NCBI GenBank assembly: GCA_963757195.1 | Contig: CAVWQG010000005.1 | Coordinates: forward strand, 124,001-188,000 | DNA from: Rhodomicrobium sp963757195 | Lineage (GTDB): Bacteria > Pseudomonadota > Alphaproteobacteria > Rhizobiales > Rhodomicrobiaceae | DNA length: 64,000 bases | Direction of reading: 5' to 3' | In this document: in pieces, positions 26,005-35,135 of the stretch | How positions within the stretch are numbered: the first letter of the stretch is position 1 | How the letters are laid out: every line of letters begins with the position of its first letter | Notes under the pieces: model-generated | Databases searched by the model: none | Seen by the model: only the letters and a program-made list of their open reading frames with translations | What the model was told of the DNA's origin: nothing | Position numbers and translations under genes: made by a program

Positions 26005-26101
26005 GTCATCCCGGAAAGGCGAAGCCTTATCCGGGATCTTAACACATTGGAAGGCCGATGTTTTTTCGATCCTGGCTCGCACTTCGCTTGGCCGGGATGA
26101 C
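26005..26101. repeat. Palindromic repeat family A, copy 2
   Basis: 97 bases from GTCATCCCGG to CCGGGATGAC. The same left and right hairpins as the other copies are present. Confidence 0.85.
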
Positions 26102-26175
26102 GAGATTGCTGAGCGACCACGCGCGCGCCTGCGCAAGCCATTTGCTGGGAGCGGCAAATGCGTTACATTTAAATC

Positions 26176-26778
26176 ATGAACATGCGACCCTTCGCAGACA
26201 CGCCTCGGGACCGGACAACGCAAGCAGCGGAGGGAATGCTGCGGCGGCGCTTTACCGTGGAAGAACTGGAGGCCATGGTTGCTGCCGGCATTCTCGGCGA
26301 GGACGAGCGGATCGAGCTGATCGGCGGGGAGGTCGTGCCGATGTCGCCAAAAGGCAATAGCCACGAGGTTTTAAAGCACGCGCTTATTCATTATTGGGCA
26401 AGGCGTGTGCCGGACCGGCTTACGTTTACCACGGAAACCACATTCAGGCTGACGCCGGACACCTATCTGGAGCCGGACTTCATCTTCTTCGACAGCAAAA
26501 TACGTCTCAAGGACCTGAGCCCCGATAATGCGGTTTTTGTCGTTGAGGTCGCCGATTCCAGTTTCGCTTACGATATGGGGCGGAAGGCGGCGCTGTATGC
26601 GAGCTTCGGCATTCCGGAGCTTTGGGTTATTCATGCGGTGCGGCTTGAAACGCGCATTCACCGCAGTCCGTCGTTGACCGGCTACCAATCCATGCTGGAC
26701 CTCTCGTCCGATCAGCTGCTTGTTCCGGCTTGCTCGGAAGAGCTGGCGGTCACGCTTTCAAACTTACAACTGAATTAG
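26176..26778 (+). CDS. Uma2-family (DUF820) putative endonuclease
   Basis: The 200-residue protein has the PD-(D/E)xK-like Uma2 domain: RFTVEELEAMVAAGIL, ERIELIGGEVVPMSPKGNSH, the catalytic-like YLEPDFIFFD and VFVVEVADSSFAYDMGRKAALYA with E and K in place. The final ~35 residues are less conserved. Uma2 proteins are usually found in multiple copies per genome with no confirmed biological role. The gene lies next to a degenerate tRNA and an AT-richer patch, which fits accessory DNA. Confidence 0.85.
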   Translation: MNMRPFADTPRDRTTQAAEGMLRRRFTVEELEAMVAAGILGEDERIELIGGEVVPMSPKGNSHEVLKHALIHYWARRVPDRLTFTTETTFRLTPDTYLEPDFIFFDSKIRLKDLSPDNAVFVVEVADSSFAYDMGRKAALYASFGIPELWVIHAVRLETRIHRSPSLTGYQSMLDLSSDQLLVPACSEELAVTLSNLQLN

Positions 26779-26797
26779 CAAACGCCGCCGACCCGAT

Positions 26798-26871
26798 AAG
26801 GCTTGCGCTCATGGTAGAGCACAAGCTTGCCAAGCCGAGGGTCGCGAGTTCAAACCTCGCCGCCCACTCCT
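26798..26871 (+). pseudogene. tRNA-Gly(GCC) remnant
   Basis: The 3' two-thirds look like tRNA-Gly: D-arm GCTC-ATGGTA-GAGC (26807-26820), anticodon loop TTGCCAA (26827-26833), a perfect T-arm GCGAG-TTCAAAC-CTCGC (26844-26860), then CGCCCAC-T-CC. The 5' seven bases (AAGGCTT) cannot pair with the 3' acceptor strand, and the 3' anticodon stem (GCCGA) pairs with CAAGC at only two positions. It is therefore a degraded copy or an integration footprint, not a functional tRNA. Confidence 0.7.
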
Positions 26872-26949
26872 ACTACTTGAAATGCTTAGACTTCCGTGTA
26901 CGGACGGACTATGCAGAAGAATCAAGCAACAATCTCACCGCTTTCGACT

Positions 26950-27414
26950 CTACGTAGAATTCCTCTCTTGTTTAGACTTTTCGGTCTTCCGTTCGCCGGT
27001 CACGCTAACAAAGGCCCACACTACAGACCCTAACACAGAACTTCCCAAAATCCCGGCTAAATTCGGATAACCCCGATCAATGGCAAAAAATACCGCTCCG
27101 ATCATGCCCATAGCAAAAATCAAAGCAAATATTTTCCCAATCATTAAATCTCTTATTTGTGCCCTTAAGCCAATACTATTCATCTCTCTTTGTAGCGCGG
27201 CCTCCGCTTCAAATTGACGGAATACGCGCTCTGCGCCGTTCTGCACGACATCGTCATATCTTGCTAAAACCTGCGGAGGGGGCAACGGGCCTTCCCACTT
27301 TAATTCCACAGATGACTTTTGAAGTACTTTAGATTCCTTGGCGTTTGCCAAGTTGGAATCATCACTTCCCTTCTCCCTCGACTTCGGACTTGAGAGTTCT
27401 GGCTTGTTCGGCAT
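26950..27414 (-). CDS. DUF2335-type membrane protein
   Basis: The ~154-residue protein has a charged N-terminal region, the motif WEGPLPPPQVLARYDDVVQNGAE near residue 42 and a helical segment, then two transmembrane segments (about 93-112 and 120-140). The PLPPP...L..Y..V.PG/NGAERI pattern is that of DUF2335, small membrane proteins common on prophages and genomic islands. Start is the ATG at 27414; a GTG lies at 27417. It overlaps the end of the preceding gene by about 50 bases. The local sequence is clearly AT-richer than the rest of the window. Confidence 0.7.
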   Translation of the reverse strand: MPNKPELSSPKSREKGSDDSNLANAKESKVLQKSSVELKWEGPLPPPQVLARYDDVVQNGAERVFRQFEAEAALQREMNSIGLRAQIRDLMIGKIFALIFAMGMIGAVFFAIDRGYPNLAGILGSSVLGSVVWAFVSVTGERKTEKSKQERNST

Positions 27415-27712
27415 CACTCGTATCTAATTCATTTTCCTCAATGGCTTTCCACATATCACGACCGACAGCCTTCCAATAGGATTGAATCGCATCAGCCTCT
27501 GATTCATATGGATATCCCGCCAGATCGTGAAGGCGTGTTCCTAGGCAACTAAATTCGGCTAATCCGAACACGAAGCCACGGATGATATTCCCGGCACGGT
27601 CGCGTCGGCTTATCGGATATGTAACGTACTTCTTGGTCATGAGCAGGCTGTACCGTCCGAGGTAGGTCGCACAGTATAATACCTCTAACGAGCGGATGGG
27701 TTCAAATCTCAC
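27362..27712 (-). CDS. Hypothetical protein in AT-rich patch
   Basis: I do not recognise this 116-residue product. It starts from a GTG at 27712 preceded by GGGGAAGCC; an internal ATG at 27640 (MTKKYVTYPISRRDRAGNII) lacks a ribosome binding site. The C-terminal half is acidic. It precedes and overlaps the DUF2335 gene, and the two likely form one unit. The composition and neighbourhood suggest horizontally acquired DNA. Confidence 0.45.
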   Translation of the reverse strand: MRFEPIRSLEVLYCATYLGRYSLLMTKKYVTYPISRRDRAGNIIRGFVFGLAEFSCLGTRLHDLAGYPYESEADAIQSYWKAVGRDMWKAIEENELDTSDAEQARTLKSEVEGEGK

Positions 27713-28392
27713 GGCTTCCCCGCTTATTGCCGGTTGATTTGTTGTGATAGTATTAATTGTCTAAGAACCGCGAGCAACACTACGTAAAGGATTTGAGAGG
27801 AACCCGGTACATAACGTTAGAACAAGGCACGAACCTTACCCCTAACCGATTCCTACTCAAGCGCGGATCGCGGGAAGAAAGCCGCGCCATCAAGGTGAAC
27901 GGATCGTTGCGGCGCCGACGGGTTAATGCGAAGAGGGTTAACGGGAAGCGCGCCTGGTTCATTTTCGGCAGATCTTGCTTAATTAGTCGTATACTCGACG
28001 CGAAGCGAGGGGCGTCGCGCCTTTGGTTTGGACCCGGGTAAGCTCCTATAACCCCTTGAAAAATAAGCGTCTTCTATAGTTAACGATTTACCCATTAAAT
28101 AAAATCTAATGCCGGAATTTTTTCATTTACTGGGACGAGCAAAAGTCCGTTAAATATATTTCGGCTTCGCATATTAGCCATGATCGCGCCTCCGCAGCCG
28201 CGACGGCGCCCGCGCCCCATCACATTTTCCGTTATAAATCAGCGGCTTACCAGAGTTAACCTCTTAATAAAGCGCATTCTTCTATAGTTTGCGGCTGAAG
28301 CGCCGCCTGCAAATGCAAGCGGGAAGCCGGTCCGGGGGTGAAGCGAAATGGCGCCAGTCGCCCAATTCATACAAAAAGCCGGCCGGCCTGCC
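27713..28392. other. Intergenic region without a supported gene
   Basis: About 680 bases. A 94-codon plus-strand frame (27757-28041, TTG start) has arginine-rich composition and no family character, so I do not call it. The right part is AT-rich and contains two copies of the phrase CTTCTATAGTT (about 28070 and 28281) upstream of the bioA 3' end. No tRNA or terminator is clear. Confidence 0.5.
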
Positions 28393-29670
28393 TCAGGCTC
28401 GGCATCTGGAAAACATGGCGCCAGCCTCAGCGACCGCCGCATAGACGGCGTCGAGTTCCTCGGGCGTGGTGCAATAGGGCGGCATAAGGTAGACCGTATT
28501 GCCAAGCGGACGCAGCAGCAGGCCCCGGTCGAGGAAGAAGTCGAACAGCTTCGGCCCAACGGCTGCGAGATACCCGGCTTGGTCCACCTTGAAATCGACT
28601 GCCGTGATCGTCCCCAGGTGGCGAACATTCTCAAAGCGGCCATCGCCAGCCAGGAAAGCAATACGTTCGGTCTGGGCAGCGGTCAGAGCCGCGACGCGCT
28701 CGCGGACGGGTTCATGCGCCCACACATCGAGGTTTGCGACGGCGGCGGCGCAGGCGATGGGGTTCGCCGTGTAGGAGCTCGAGTGGTAGAACATGCGGGC
28801 GCGGTCGGTCGAATAATGCGCCTCGAAAATTTCCGGCTTGCAAAGCGTGACCGCGAGCGGGATCGCGCCGCCCGTCAAGCCTTTGGCAAGGCACATGATG
28901 TCCGGGGAAACGCCAGCCTGCTCGCATGCGAAAAGGGTTCCCGTCCGCCCAAAGCCGGTCATCACCTCGTCGGCGATGAACAAAACGCCGAATGCCTCGC
29001 AGATGCGTTTCAACTCGCGCAAGACCGGCGCGCGATAGATGAGCATGCCGCCCGCGCCGAGGATCAGCGGCTCCAGGATAAGCGCGGCAGGGGGATCGCG
29101 GCGGCAGAGGGCTTCGAAAGCATCCAGGGTTGCCTGCTCGGCATCCGGGCCGGGAAAAGGAATGCGCTCCACTTCGAACAGAAGCGGCTCGTAAGGCGCG
29201 TTGAAGACGCCCCGCGCGCCAACCGACATGCAGCCTATGGTGTCGCCGTGATAGCCGTGTTCGAGCGCCACGATGCGATGGCGCGGCTCACCCCGATTAC
29301 GGAAGAAGCCGAGCGCCATCTTGAGCGCGACCTCGACGGAGGTTGAGCCGCTATCGGAGAAGAAAACGTGCGCCAGACCCGCTGGGGTGATGGCAAGAAG
29401 CCGCCGCGCCGCCTCTTCCGCCGGCTCATGCGTGAAGCCTGCGAAAATGACCTGATCGAGCACGCCGGCCTGTTTCTGGATGGCTTCGACGATGGGCGGG
29501 TAATTGTGGCCGTGCGTGATCACCCACCAGGAGGAGATCGCGTCGAGTATCCGCGTGCCGTCCGCCGCCGTGAGCCAAGCGCCTTTCGCTGCGGTGATTT
29601 TCGTCATCACCGGTTGGAGCGCGTGCTGCGTGAAGGGGTGCCAGACCGGCGATTTCGGCTGTTCAACCAT
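28393..29670 (-). CDS. bioA: Adenosylmethionine-8-amino-7-oxononanoate aminotransferase
   Basis: PLP enzyme converting KAPA to DAPA in biotin synthesis. The 425-residue product has SPVWHPFTQHAL at the N-terminus, DAISSWWVITHGHN, EHGYHGDTIGCMSVG, FIADEVMTGFGRTG and the Schiff-base lysine in CLAKGLTGG. These are the BioA-specific motifs (SSWW, GYHGDT). Start MVEQPKSPV at 29670 is preferred; longer readings to 29694 and 29733 have no ribosome binding site. It overlaps the bioD end by 8 bases as the last gene of bioB-bioF-bioD-bioA. Confidence 0.95.
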   Translation of the reverse strand: MVEQPKSPVWHPFTQHALQPVMTKITAAKGAWLTAADGTRILDAISSWWVITHGHNYPPIVEAIQKQAGVLDQVIFAGFTHEPAEEAARRLLAITPAGLAHVFFSDSGSTSVEVALKMALGFFRNRGEPRHRIVALEHGYHGDTIGCMSVGARGVFNAPYEPLLFEVERIPFPGPDAEQATLDAFEALCRRDPPAALILEPLILGAGGMLIYRAPVLRELKRICEAFGVLFIADEVMTGFGRTGTLFACEQAGVSPDIMCLAKGLTGGAIPLAVTLCKPEIFEAHYSTDRARMFYHSSSYTANPIACAAAVANLDVWAHEPVRERVAALTAAQTERIAFLAGDGRFENVRHLGTITAVDFKVDQAGYLAAVGPKLFDFFLDRGLLLRPLGNTVYLMPPYCTTPEELDAVYAAVAEAGAMFSRCRA

Positions 29671-30301
29671 GGATGGCCCCGAAATTCCGCACATCGAAAT
29701 TCGCCCGAAAGGCTTCCGCGAGCCGCGCCGCATTCAGGGGCTCAATGATCGGCAGGCGGCCCAGGCGGCGAACTCCGCCCAATGCAACGATGGTGCTTTC
29801 CACCTCCTCCGCCGCGTCGCCGATGAAGGCGATACCGTGGACGCGCATCTGCCGCTTTGCCAGTGCTTCGAGAGAAAGCAGGGTGTGATTGATCGTGCCG
29901 AGCGCGGTGCGCGCGCAGAGGATGACGGGCAGCCCCCAGGATGCGAGTTGATCGATCTGCAATAAGTCATCCGACAAGGGCACAAGCAGCCCGCCCGCGC
30001 CTTCGATCACGAGCGGTCTTGCGCCCCAGGGAAGCGGAAGCCGTTCCGGCTTTATCTCTATCCCCTCGCGAGCGGCGGCAATGTGTGGCGATGCGGGCAG
30101 CTTGAGCCGGTAGGCTTCCGGCAGAATGCGCTGTGGGGCAAGACCCGAGAGGCGGCGCACCCCGTCACTGTCCGTTTCGCCCTCAAGGCCAGCCTGAACC
30201 GGCTTCCAATAATAACCCCCAAGCGCGCCAGCCAGCGCCGCGCTGAATACGGTCTTGCCGATCCCGGTGTCCGTCCCGGCGACGATGAAACCGGCGCTCA
30301 T
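29663..30301 (-). CDS. bioD: Dethiobiotin synthetase
   Basis: ATP-dependent carboxylase forming the ureido ring of dethiobiotin. The 212-residue protein has the P-loop GTDTGIGKT at residues 8-16, the KPVQAGLE segment with the conserved Lys, VIEGAGGLLVPL near residue 98 and the nucleotide-binding region around LCARTALGTINHTLLS. Its start overlaps the bioF stop by 4 bases and its end overlaps bioA, so translation is coupled through the operon. Confidence 0.95.
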   Translation of the reverse strand: MSAGFIVAGTDTGIGKTVFSAALAGALGGYYWKPVQAGLEGETDSDGVRRLSGLAPQRILPEAYRLKLPASPHIAAAREGIEIKPERLPLPWGARPLVIEGAGGLLVPLSDDLLQIDQLASWGLPVILCARTALGTINHTLLSLEALAKRQMRVHGIAFIGDAAEEVESTIVALGGVRRLGRLPIIEPLNAARLAEAFRANFDVRNFGAIHG

Positions 30302-31431
30302 GGCTCCAGGCGCTCAAGCTCGAAGCGCAGCGTCTCGACCATCTCGCGGACAAGCTCCTGGCTCGCATGAAGCGTGAGCGCGATGCGCAACCGCGCCGTG
30401 CCTTCCGGCACCGTGGGCGGCCTGATGGCGCGGATGTCGTAGCCGTAACCGCGCATGGCGGACGCGAGCGCCATCGCGCGCTTGTCGGAGCCGACGACAA
30501 CGGGGATGATCTGCGATCCGCTCGGCTTGACGCCGCAGCGCGCCTCGATCGCCGTATTTGCAAATGAAATCAAGGCTGAAAGCTGCTCGCGGCGCTCAGG
30601 CTGCCCTTGGCAAAACTGCAACGCCGCACGAACCGACGCGGCGATGATTGGCGACGGCGCCGTCGAAAAAATGAACGGCCGGGAGTAGTTCACCATGAAG
30701 TCGCGCAGGATTTTCGGCCCACAAATGAGAGCGCCTGAGGTGCCGAGCGCCTTCCCGCAGGTGTGAAGCGAGACGACGTTAGCCCGCCCCTCCAGCCAAC
30801 CGCCGAGGCCCCGTCCATCCGGTCCGAAAACGCCTGTGGCGTGAGCCTCGTCGATGACTAGAATGCCGTCGTGGCGTTCCGCGATGGCGGCAAGATCGGC
30901 GAGCGGCGCGCGGTCGCCGTCCATACTATAAAGACTCTCGACGGCGATCCACGGGCGGCCCTTGTGGCCAGCAGCGCGCCAGTTGCGGATTTTGTCCTCG
31001 ACGGCGTTGGCGTCGTTGTGCGCCGCTTCAATCGTTTCGGCTCTTCCTGCGCGCATCCCGTCGTGGGCGCTTGCATGGATGAGCGCGTCGTGGACGACGA
31101 GATCGCCGCGCTGTGGGAGGCCTGCGAAAAGCGCGGTGTTCGCCGAAAAGCCGCTGCTGAAATAGAGCGCCGTCTCCGAGCCGAAAAAAGCCGCGGCGTC
31201 TGCCTCCAGGCTTTCATGTTCCGGGCAATTGCCGCGCAAGAGGCGCGATCCGCCTGCGCCTATGGCGACGCCGCGGTCAAGCGCGGATCGCACCGCGTCT
31301 TTCAGCTCGGGCAAATCCGCCAGTGCGAGGTAATCGTTGGAGGTGAAATCGTAGCCCGCCGGAAGGGCGAGCTGCCTCAGCCGCCCGCGCTCCTCCAAGG
31401 CTGCGAGCCCGTCTTCATAGGGCTTCAGCAT
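30298..31431 (-). CDS. bioF: 8-amino-7-oxononanoate synthase
   Basis: PLP enzyme condensing pimeloyl-thioester with alanine. The ~377-residue product has DFTSNDYLALADLP near the N-terminus, GSRLLRGNCPEHESLE, VIDEAHATGVFGPDGRGL and the Schiff-base lysine in LHTCGKALGTSGA. The start is uncertain: the ATG at 31431 and one at 31449 (MSRQKP) are both possible, and either overlaps the bioB end. This is the alpha-oxoamine synthase family and the neighbours fix the assignment to BioF. Confidence 0.94.
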   Translation of the reverse strand: MLKPYEDGLAALEERGRLRQLALPAGYDFTSNDYLALADLPELKDAVRSALDRGVAIGAGGSRLLRGNCPEHESLEADAAAFFGSETALYFSSGFSANTALFAGLPQRGDLVVHDALIHASAHDGMRAGRAETIEAAHNDANAVEDKIRNWRAAGHKGRPWIAVESLYSMDGDRAPLADLAAIAERHDGILVIDEAHATGVFGPDGRGLGGWLEGRANVVSLHTCGKALGTSGALICGPKILRDFMVNYSRPFIFSTAPSPIIAASVRAALQFCQGQPERREQLSALISFANTAIEARCGVKPSGSQIIPVVVGSDKRAMALASAMRGYGYDIRAIRPPTVPEGTARLRIALTLHASQELVREMVETLRFELERLEP

Positions 31432-32407
31432 GGGCTTCTGCCTGCTCATCAAGCGGCATCGGCGAAAGGCCAAGCTTCGCAAAAAGCGCCGCGTCCTTGT
31501 CCTCGCCCGGATTTTCCGTCGTGAGCAGCGTATCCCCCATGAAGATCGAGTTCGCGCCCGCGAAGAAGCAAAGCGCCTGAAGCTCGTCGCTCATCGCCGA
31601 CCGCCCTGCCGAAAGCCGCACCATGGAGCGCGGCATCATGATGCGAGCCAGCGCAACGGTGCGAACGAAGGCGATCGGGTCGAGGGGCGGCGCGTTCTCA
31701 AGCGGGGTGCCATCGATGGGGATCAGGAGGTTGATCGGGACGCTTTCGGGGTGCTGCGGCAAATTCGCCAGCGTCATCAGCATATCCACGCGATCCGCCG
31801 GCTCCTCTCCCATTCCGAGGATGCCGCCGCAGCAAACCTTGATGCCAGCCGACCGAACATGATCGAGCGTTTCCAGCCGGTCGGCGAAAGTCCTCGTCGT
31901 AATGATCTCGCTGTAATAGCGCTGGGACGTATCGATGTTGTGATTGTAGTAATCGAGGCCCGCGAATTTGAGGCGCTCGGCGTCGCGGCTCGTCAGCATG
32001 CCCAGCGTCATGCAGGTTTCCATCCCGAGCGCTTTCACACCGCGAACCATCGCGCAGATCACATCGAGGTCGCGCTGTTTGGGGCTACGCCATGCGGCTC
32101 CCATGCAATAGCGGGTCGCGCCGGACGCTTTCGCCTTCCGCGCCTCGCCGATGACCCGCTCGACCTCCATGAGCTTTGAGGCGGACAACCCCGTACTATA
32201 ATGCGCGGACTGGCTGCAATAGGAGCAATCCTCCGCGCAGCCGCCCGTCTTCACATTCAACAGACGGCTCATCTGGATCTTGTTCGGATCGAAATAGCGG
32301 CGGTGAATTGTCTGGGCCTGGAAAAGAAGCTCGTTGAAAGGCTGGCTGTAGATCGCTTCTGCTTCTGCACGCGTCCAGTCGTGCCGCTCGTCATCGTACT
32401 TGGACAC
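31415..32407 (-). CDS. bioB: Biotin synthase (radical SAM)
   Basis: Inserts sulfur into dethiobiotin using two Fe-S clusters. The 330-residue product carries the radical-SAM motif CAEDCSYCSQS near residue 57 and the BioB segments LLNVKTGGC, YYNHNIDTSQRYY, CCGGILGMGE and the [2Fe-2S]-binding arginine region MVRLSAGR. It uses a GTG start at 32407 with GGAGGG about 12 bases upstream. It is the first gene of the biotin operon. No BirA box is obvious, and dependence on the SUF system makes a functional link to the other cluster in this window. Confidence 0.96.
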   Translation of the reverse strand: MSKYDDERHDWTRAEAEAIYSQPFNELLFQAQTIHRRYFDPNKIQMSRLLNVKTGGCAEDCSYCSQSAHYSTGLSASKLMEVERVIGEARKAKASGATRYCMGAAWRSPKQRDLDVICAMVRGVKALGMETCMTLGMLTSRDAERLKFAGLDYYNHNIDTSQRYYSEIITTRTFADRLETLDHVRSAGIKVCCGGILGMGEEPADRVDMLMTLANLPQHPESVPINLLIPIDGTPLENAPPLDPIAFVRTVALARIMMPRSMVRLSAGRSAMSDELQALCFFAGANSIFMGDTLLTTENPGEDKDAALFAKLGLSPMPLDEQAEAHAEAL

Positions 32408-32499
32408 GGTAAGCCCAACCCTCCGTTTTTAAAATGAATGCTGTTTGTAGAACGCCTTCAAAGTTCGCGCAACAACCGAGGCTATGCTCGCGCCGCAGA

Positions 32500-34060
32500 T
32501 CAGGAAGCGATTTTAAGGGGAAGGTTTTCCAACTGCTGCTTCGGAAGGATTGCCGGATCCCAGATTACACGCTCCGCAGGCAAGCGAATCCTGACGGTCG
32601 TTCCTCTGCGCGGCGCGCTTTGAAGCTCAAGCCCCCCACCGTGCAACTCGGTGAGCCTCAAGGCCAAGGGCAGTCCAAGCCCCGCCCCTTGGAAGCGGCG
32701 GGAAAGACTGTCATCGACCTGCCGGAAGAGCTCAAGCGCCTGACGGATTCTCATCGCCGGTCATTCCGATGCCCGTGTCCCGGACCCATAGGCACAGGCC
32801 GTCTCCAGCCGGCTCTGCCTCCGCGCCGATCTCAACCTGGCCCCCCGGAGGCGTAAATTTGATTGCGTTCGACAAGACGTTGATCAGGATTTGCTTGAGC
32901 TTGTTTTTGTCTCCGTAAATGGAGACGCCAACATCGCGCGCGGGGCCGGTAAGGTGGACGCGCCCTGAGGACGCCTGCTCCCGCAGCGTAATCATGCATC
33001 TGTGAATGAGCGCGGTAACGCTGACCCGCTCGTCCTGCAGCTGAAGTTGCTGCGCCTCCAACCTTGTCACGTCCAGGATATCGTTGACGATGCCGAGAAG
33101 ATGCTCTCCCGAGCGATGGATGTCGCCGGCATAGGCAGCGTAGCGGTCGACATCCTTGCCGAGAAGCTTGTCGCGAATGATTTCCGAAAATCCAAGGATC
33201 GCGTTCAACGGCGTGCGCAGCTCATGGCTCATATTGGCGAGAAAGGCAGATTTCGCCGCGTTCGCCTCTTGGGCGCGGCGCTTCTCCCGGATCAGCTCGA
33301 CATTCATTCTGCGAAGCTTTATCCGCTCTCCGGCCAGTTCTTCGCTGATCGAAAGTAAGGCCGCATGTTCGCTGCGGACTTTCTCGCTCTCCTGATCGAG
33401 CGCAATCGCGCTTTCGACGCGGCTGGAAATTTCGCGATTGAGCATGAACATCATGATCAACGGAAGGCTGAGAGCAGTGATACCGAGGCCAACAACGACT
33501 CTCGCCTGCCGGTTTGCTGGAGCAAGAACCTCGGCTTTCCCCAACCCGACAGATACGATTAGGGGATAATCAAGGACTTTCCGCCAGCGATACAGGCGGG
33601 CGACACCGTCGGCGTCATCCTCCGAGGAATAAGCCCCATCCGAGCTTGCCCGCGGCTCGCCGAGCATCCCTTCGGGCAGGCCGCCCGCCGAACGAGCTGC
33701 CGTATCGAAGCCTCCCGCGGATGTGTATCGGACGACTCTCAGACCATCGGATCGGATCAGGTCGATTGCAGCGGCTTCGCGAAGAAAGACATTTTCTTGT
33801 TTGTCGACAAGATCACGAAAGGCGCCCTTCAACTCTTCGAGGCCGAATGCGGGCTCCCTGGCCTCAATACTTTGCTTCAGCTCGGGGGCCGCATCGAGCG
33901 TGCTACGAATTCGCTCCTCAAAACCCCCGGCCAAATTTGCAGCGTCAGCGCCAGCACGGTCAATTGCAGCTTCGCGTTCGTTGAGCACTGCTTCCGCGAC
34001 GATTGCTCCAATCGCGAAGATGGTCGCAGCGCTGAACGCGGCGATGCGGCGCTTGAGCAT
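32500..34060 (-). pseudogene. Membrane sensor histidine kinase, single-base frameshift near the C-terminus
   Basis: A hybrid-free HisKA kinase, about 519 residues if repaired. It has a TM segment at ~5-25, a periplasmic sensor-like region (RVVRYTSAGG...) to ~180, a second TM, a coiled region, and HisKA with the phosphoacceptor in FLANMSHELRTPLNAILGF. The HATPase follows with an N box (QILINVLSNAIKFTPPGG) and G1 (VRDTGIGMTGDE). The frame then ends early, while the missing end (IRQALELFRQVDDSLSRRFQ, GAGLGLPLALRL) continues in another frame. Removing one A from GAGAATCC (forward TT at 32748-32749) rejoins them. The start at 34060 has AGAGGG upstream. No response regulator gene is adjacent. Confidence 0.85.
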
Positions 34061-34471
34061 CTGACCGGCCCTCTGCCGGTTCTCGTCGCCTGAGTGGGAT
34101 CGCGTCGCTCGATGCACGAAGTACCCGGACTTAATTGCAACAATTGGCAGATCACGAACAAGTTATAATTGATACACTTGTCGATAATCGCGTAGCATTA
34201 CGATAATCCTTTTTGGATGCAAATGTACAGCGTATAAACTTTATAGTTTCAAAAATAAGCCAACGTTCATTCTTATTTGTAGACCAGACTTATGCTAAGA
34301 TTTTAATCAAAACAAACCTTTGATTAAGTTGTATATTTAATTTTAATACTTTAGCTTAGCTATGAGGTGGCATCGGTAAGGCCGCCTCTTCTATGGCGTC
34401 ATTCAAAGACGGCGATTAACCCCGCACCCGAAATTCGCGCAAAGTTCGCCTATGCGGGCTCAGTTCGAATT

Positions 34472-34485
34472 TTGATTATAATCAA
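34472..34485. promoter_or_regulatory. FNR/FixK-type box
   Basis: A perfect match to the Crp/Fnr-family consensus TTGAT-N4-ATCAA (TTGATTATAATCAA). It lies in the long AT-rich spacer between the divergent histidine kinase (start 34060) and the HiPIP gene (start 35136), far from both, and 76 bases before a short ORF. Confidence 0.6.
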
Positions 34486-34560
34486 ACAGGTGCTTCCTGC
34501 GTCAGTTTGACTGTGCTTCGATCAGAGATTGTGACGGGGCGAGGGGGATCGGAGCGTCCG

Positions 34561-34677
34561 ATGTATTCACTGAGGCGTAACCCTGAGCGAGGCTGCTTGG
34601 CGGAGCACATACCTGAATTTGTCCAGACGTCTAAGCCATATAAAACAATAAAAATTCTGTTTTTTGTCCATAATTAG
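34561..34677 (+). CDS. Possible 38-residue small protein downstream of the FixK box
   Basis: An ATG with a GGAG ribosome binding site 7 bases upstream opens a 38-codon frame: MYSLRRNPERGCLAEHIPEF, ending KILFFVHN. It is close downstream of a perfect FNR/FixK box at a distance compatible with an activated promoter. There is no homology I recognise, and no clear -10 element is visible, so this remains speculative. Confidence 0.25.
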   Translation: MYSLRRNPERGCLAEHIPEFVQTSKPYKTIKILFFVHN

Positions 34678-35135
34678 GAAAAAGCTCTGGATAACTTCTG
34701 TTGAGTGATTGTATTATACTAATACTAAACTAGGATATAACACTAATCAATTCCCGTGACTTGGCAATTCGGCCGGAAGATTTGCACTTTTATGCAGCCA
34801 GTGATTGCATTGGAAGTGGCCTTGTCATGTTTCGCCACCTTGCTGCCGCCCTCCACGGGGCGTCGGCGCCTTGCGTCTTACCCAAGTACAAGCTAGGCTC
34901 TACGCGGTCACCAAGCTTTGGACGGGGACGTCTTCCCAGATGTCAAATACGGTCGCGGCCACCCGCCAAATCAGAAATGCGGAACAGACTCACCAGTGGA
35001 TTCCAATGTGGCGAAGTCACCTGGAGCCAGAGTGTTCTCGTGGCTGCCGCCTCGTTCGCGGATCAATGGTGACCTACCGATAAGGACCGGAAAACGGCCA
35101 AGGACGACCAGCAACTTAGGAATCAAGGACGACCC

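Larger units (their letters stand above)
34118..35135. other. Long AT-rich intergenic region
   Basis: About 1 kb without a recognised gene, strikingly A/T-rich from 34190 to 34760. It contains the FixK box, the short ORF at 34561 and several ATTATA-like tracts. A 103-codon plus-strand frame (34761-35072) begins at a TTG and lacks family character. The final ~370 bases must hold the HiPIP promoter, but I cannot place it. Confidence 0.6.

Noticed and set aside
27650..27730. tRNA-like T-arm (GGGTTCAAATC) near 27700
   Set aside because: No acceptor or anticodon arm can be built around it, and it overlaps the start of a minus-strand ORF.
27757..28041. 94-codon plus-strand ORF in the AT-rich patch
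   Set aside because: TTG start, Arg-rich, no ribosome binding site and no resemblance to a family.
34761..35072. 103-codon plus-strand ORF upstream of the HiPIP gene
   Set aside because: TTG start without a ribosome binding site; the sequence lacks protein-like features.
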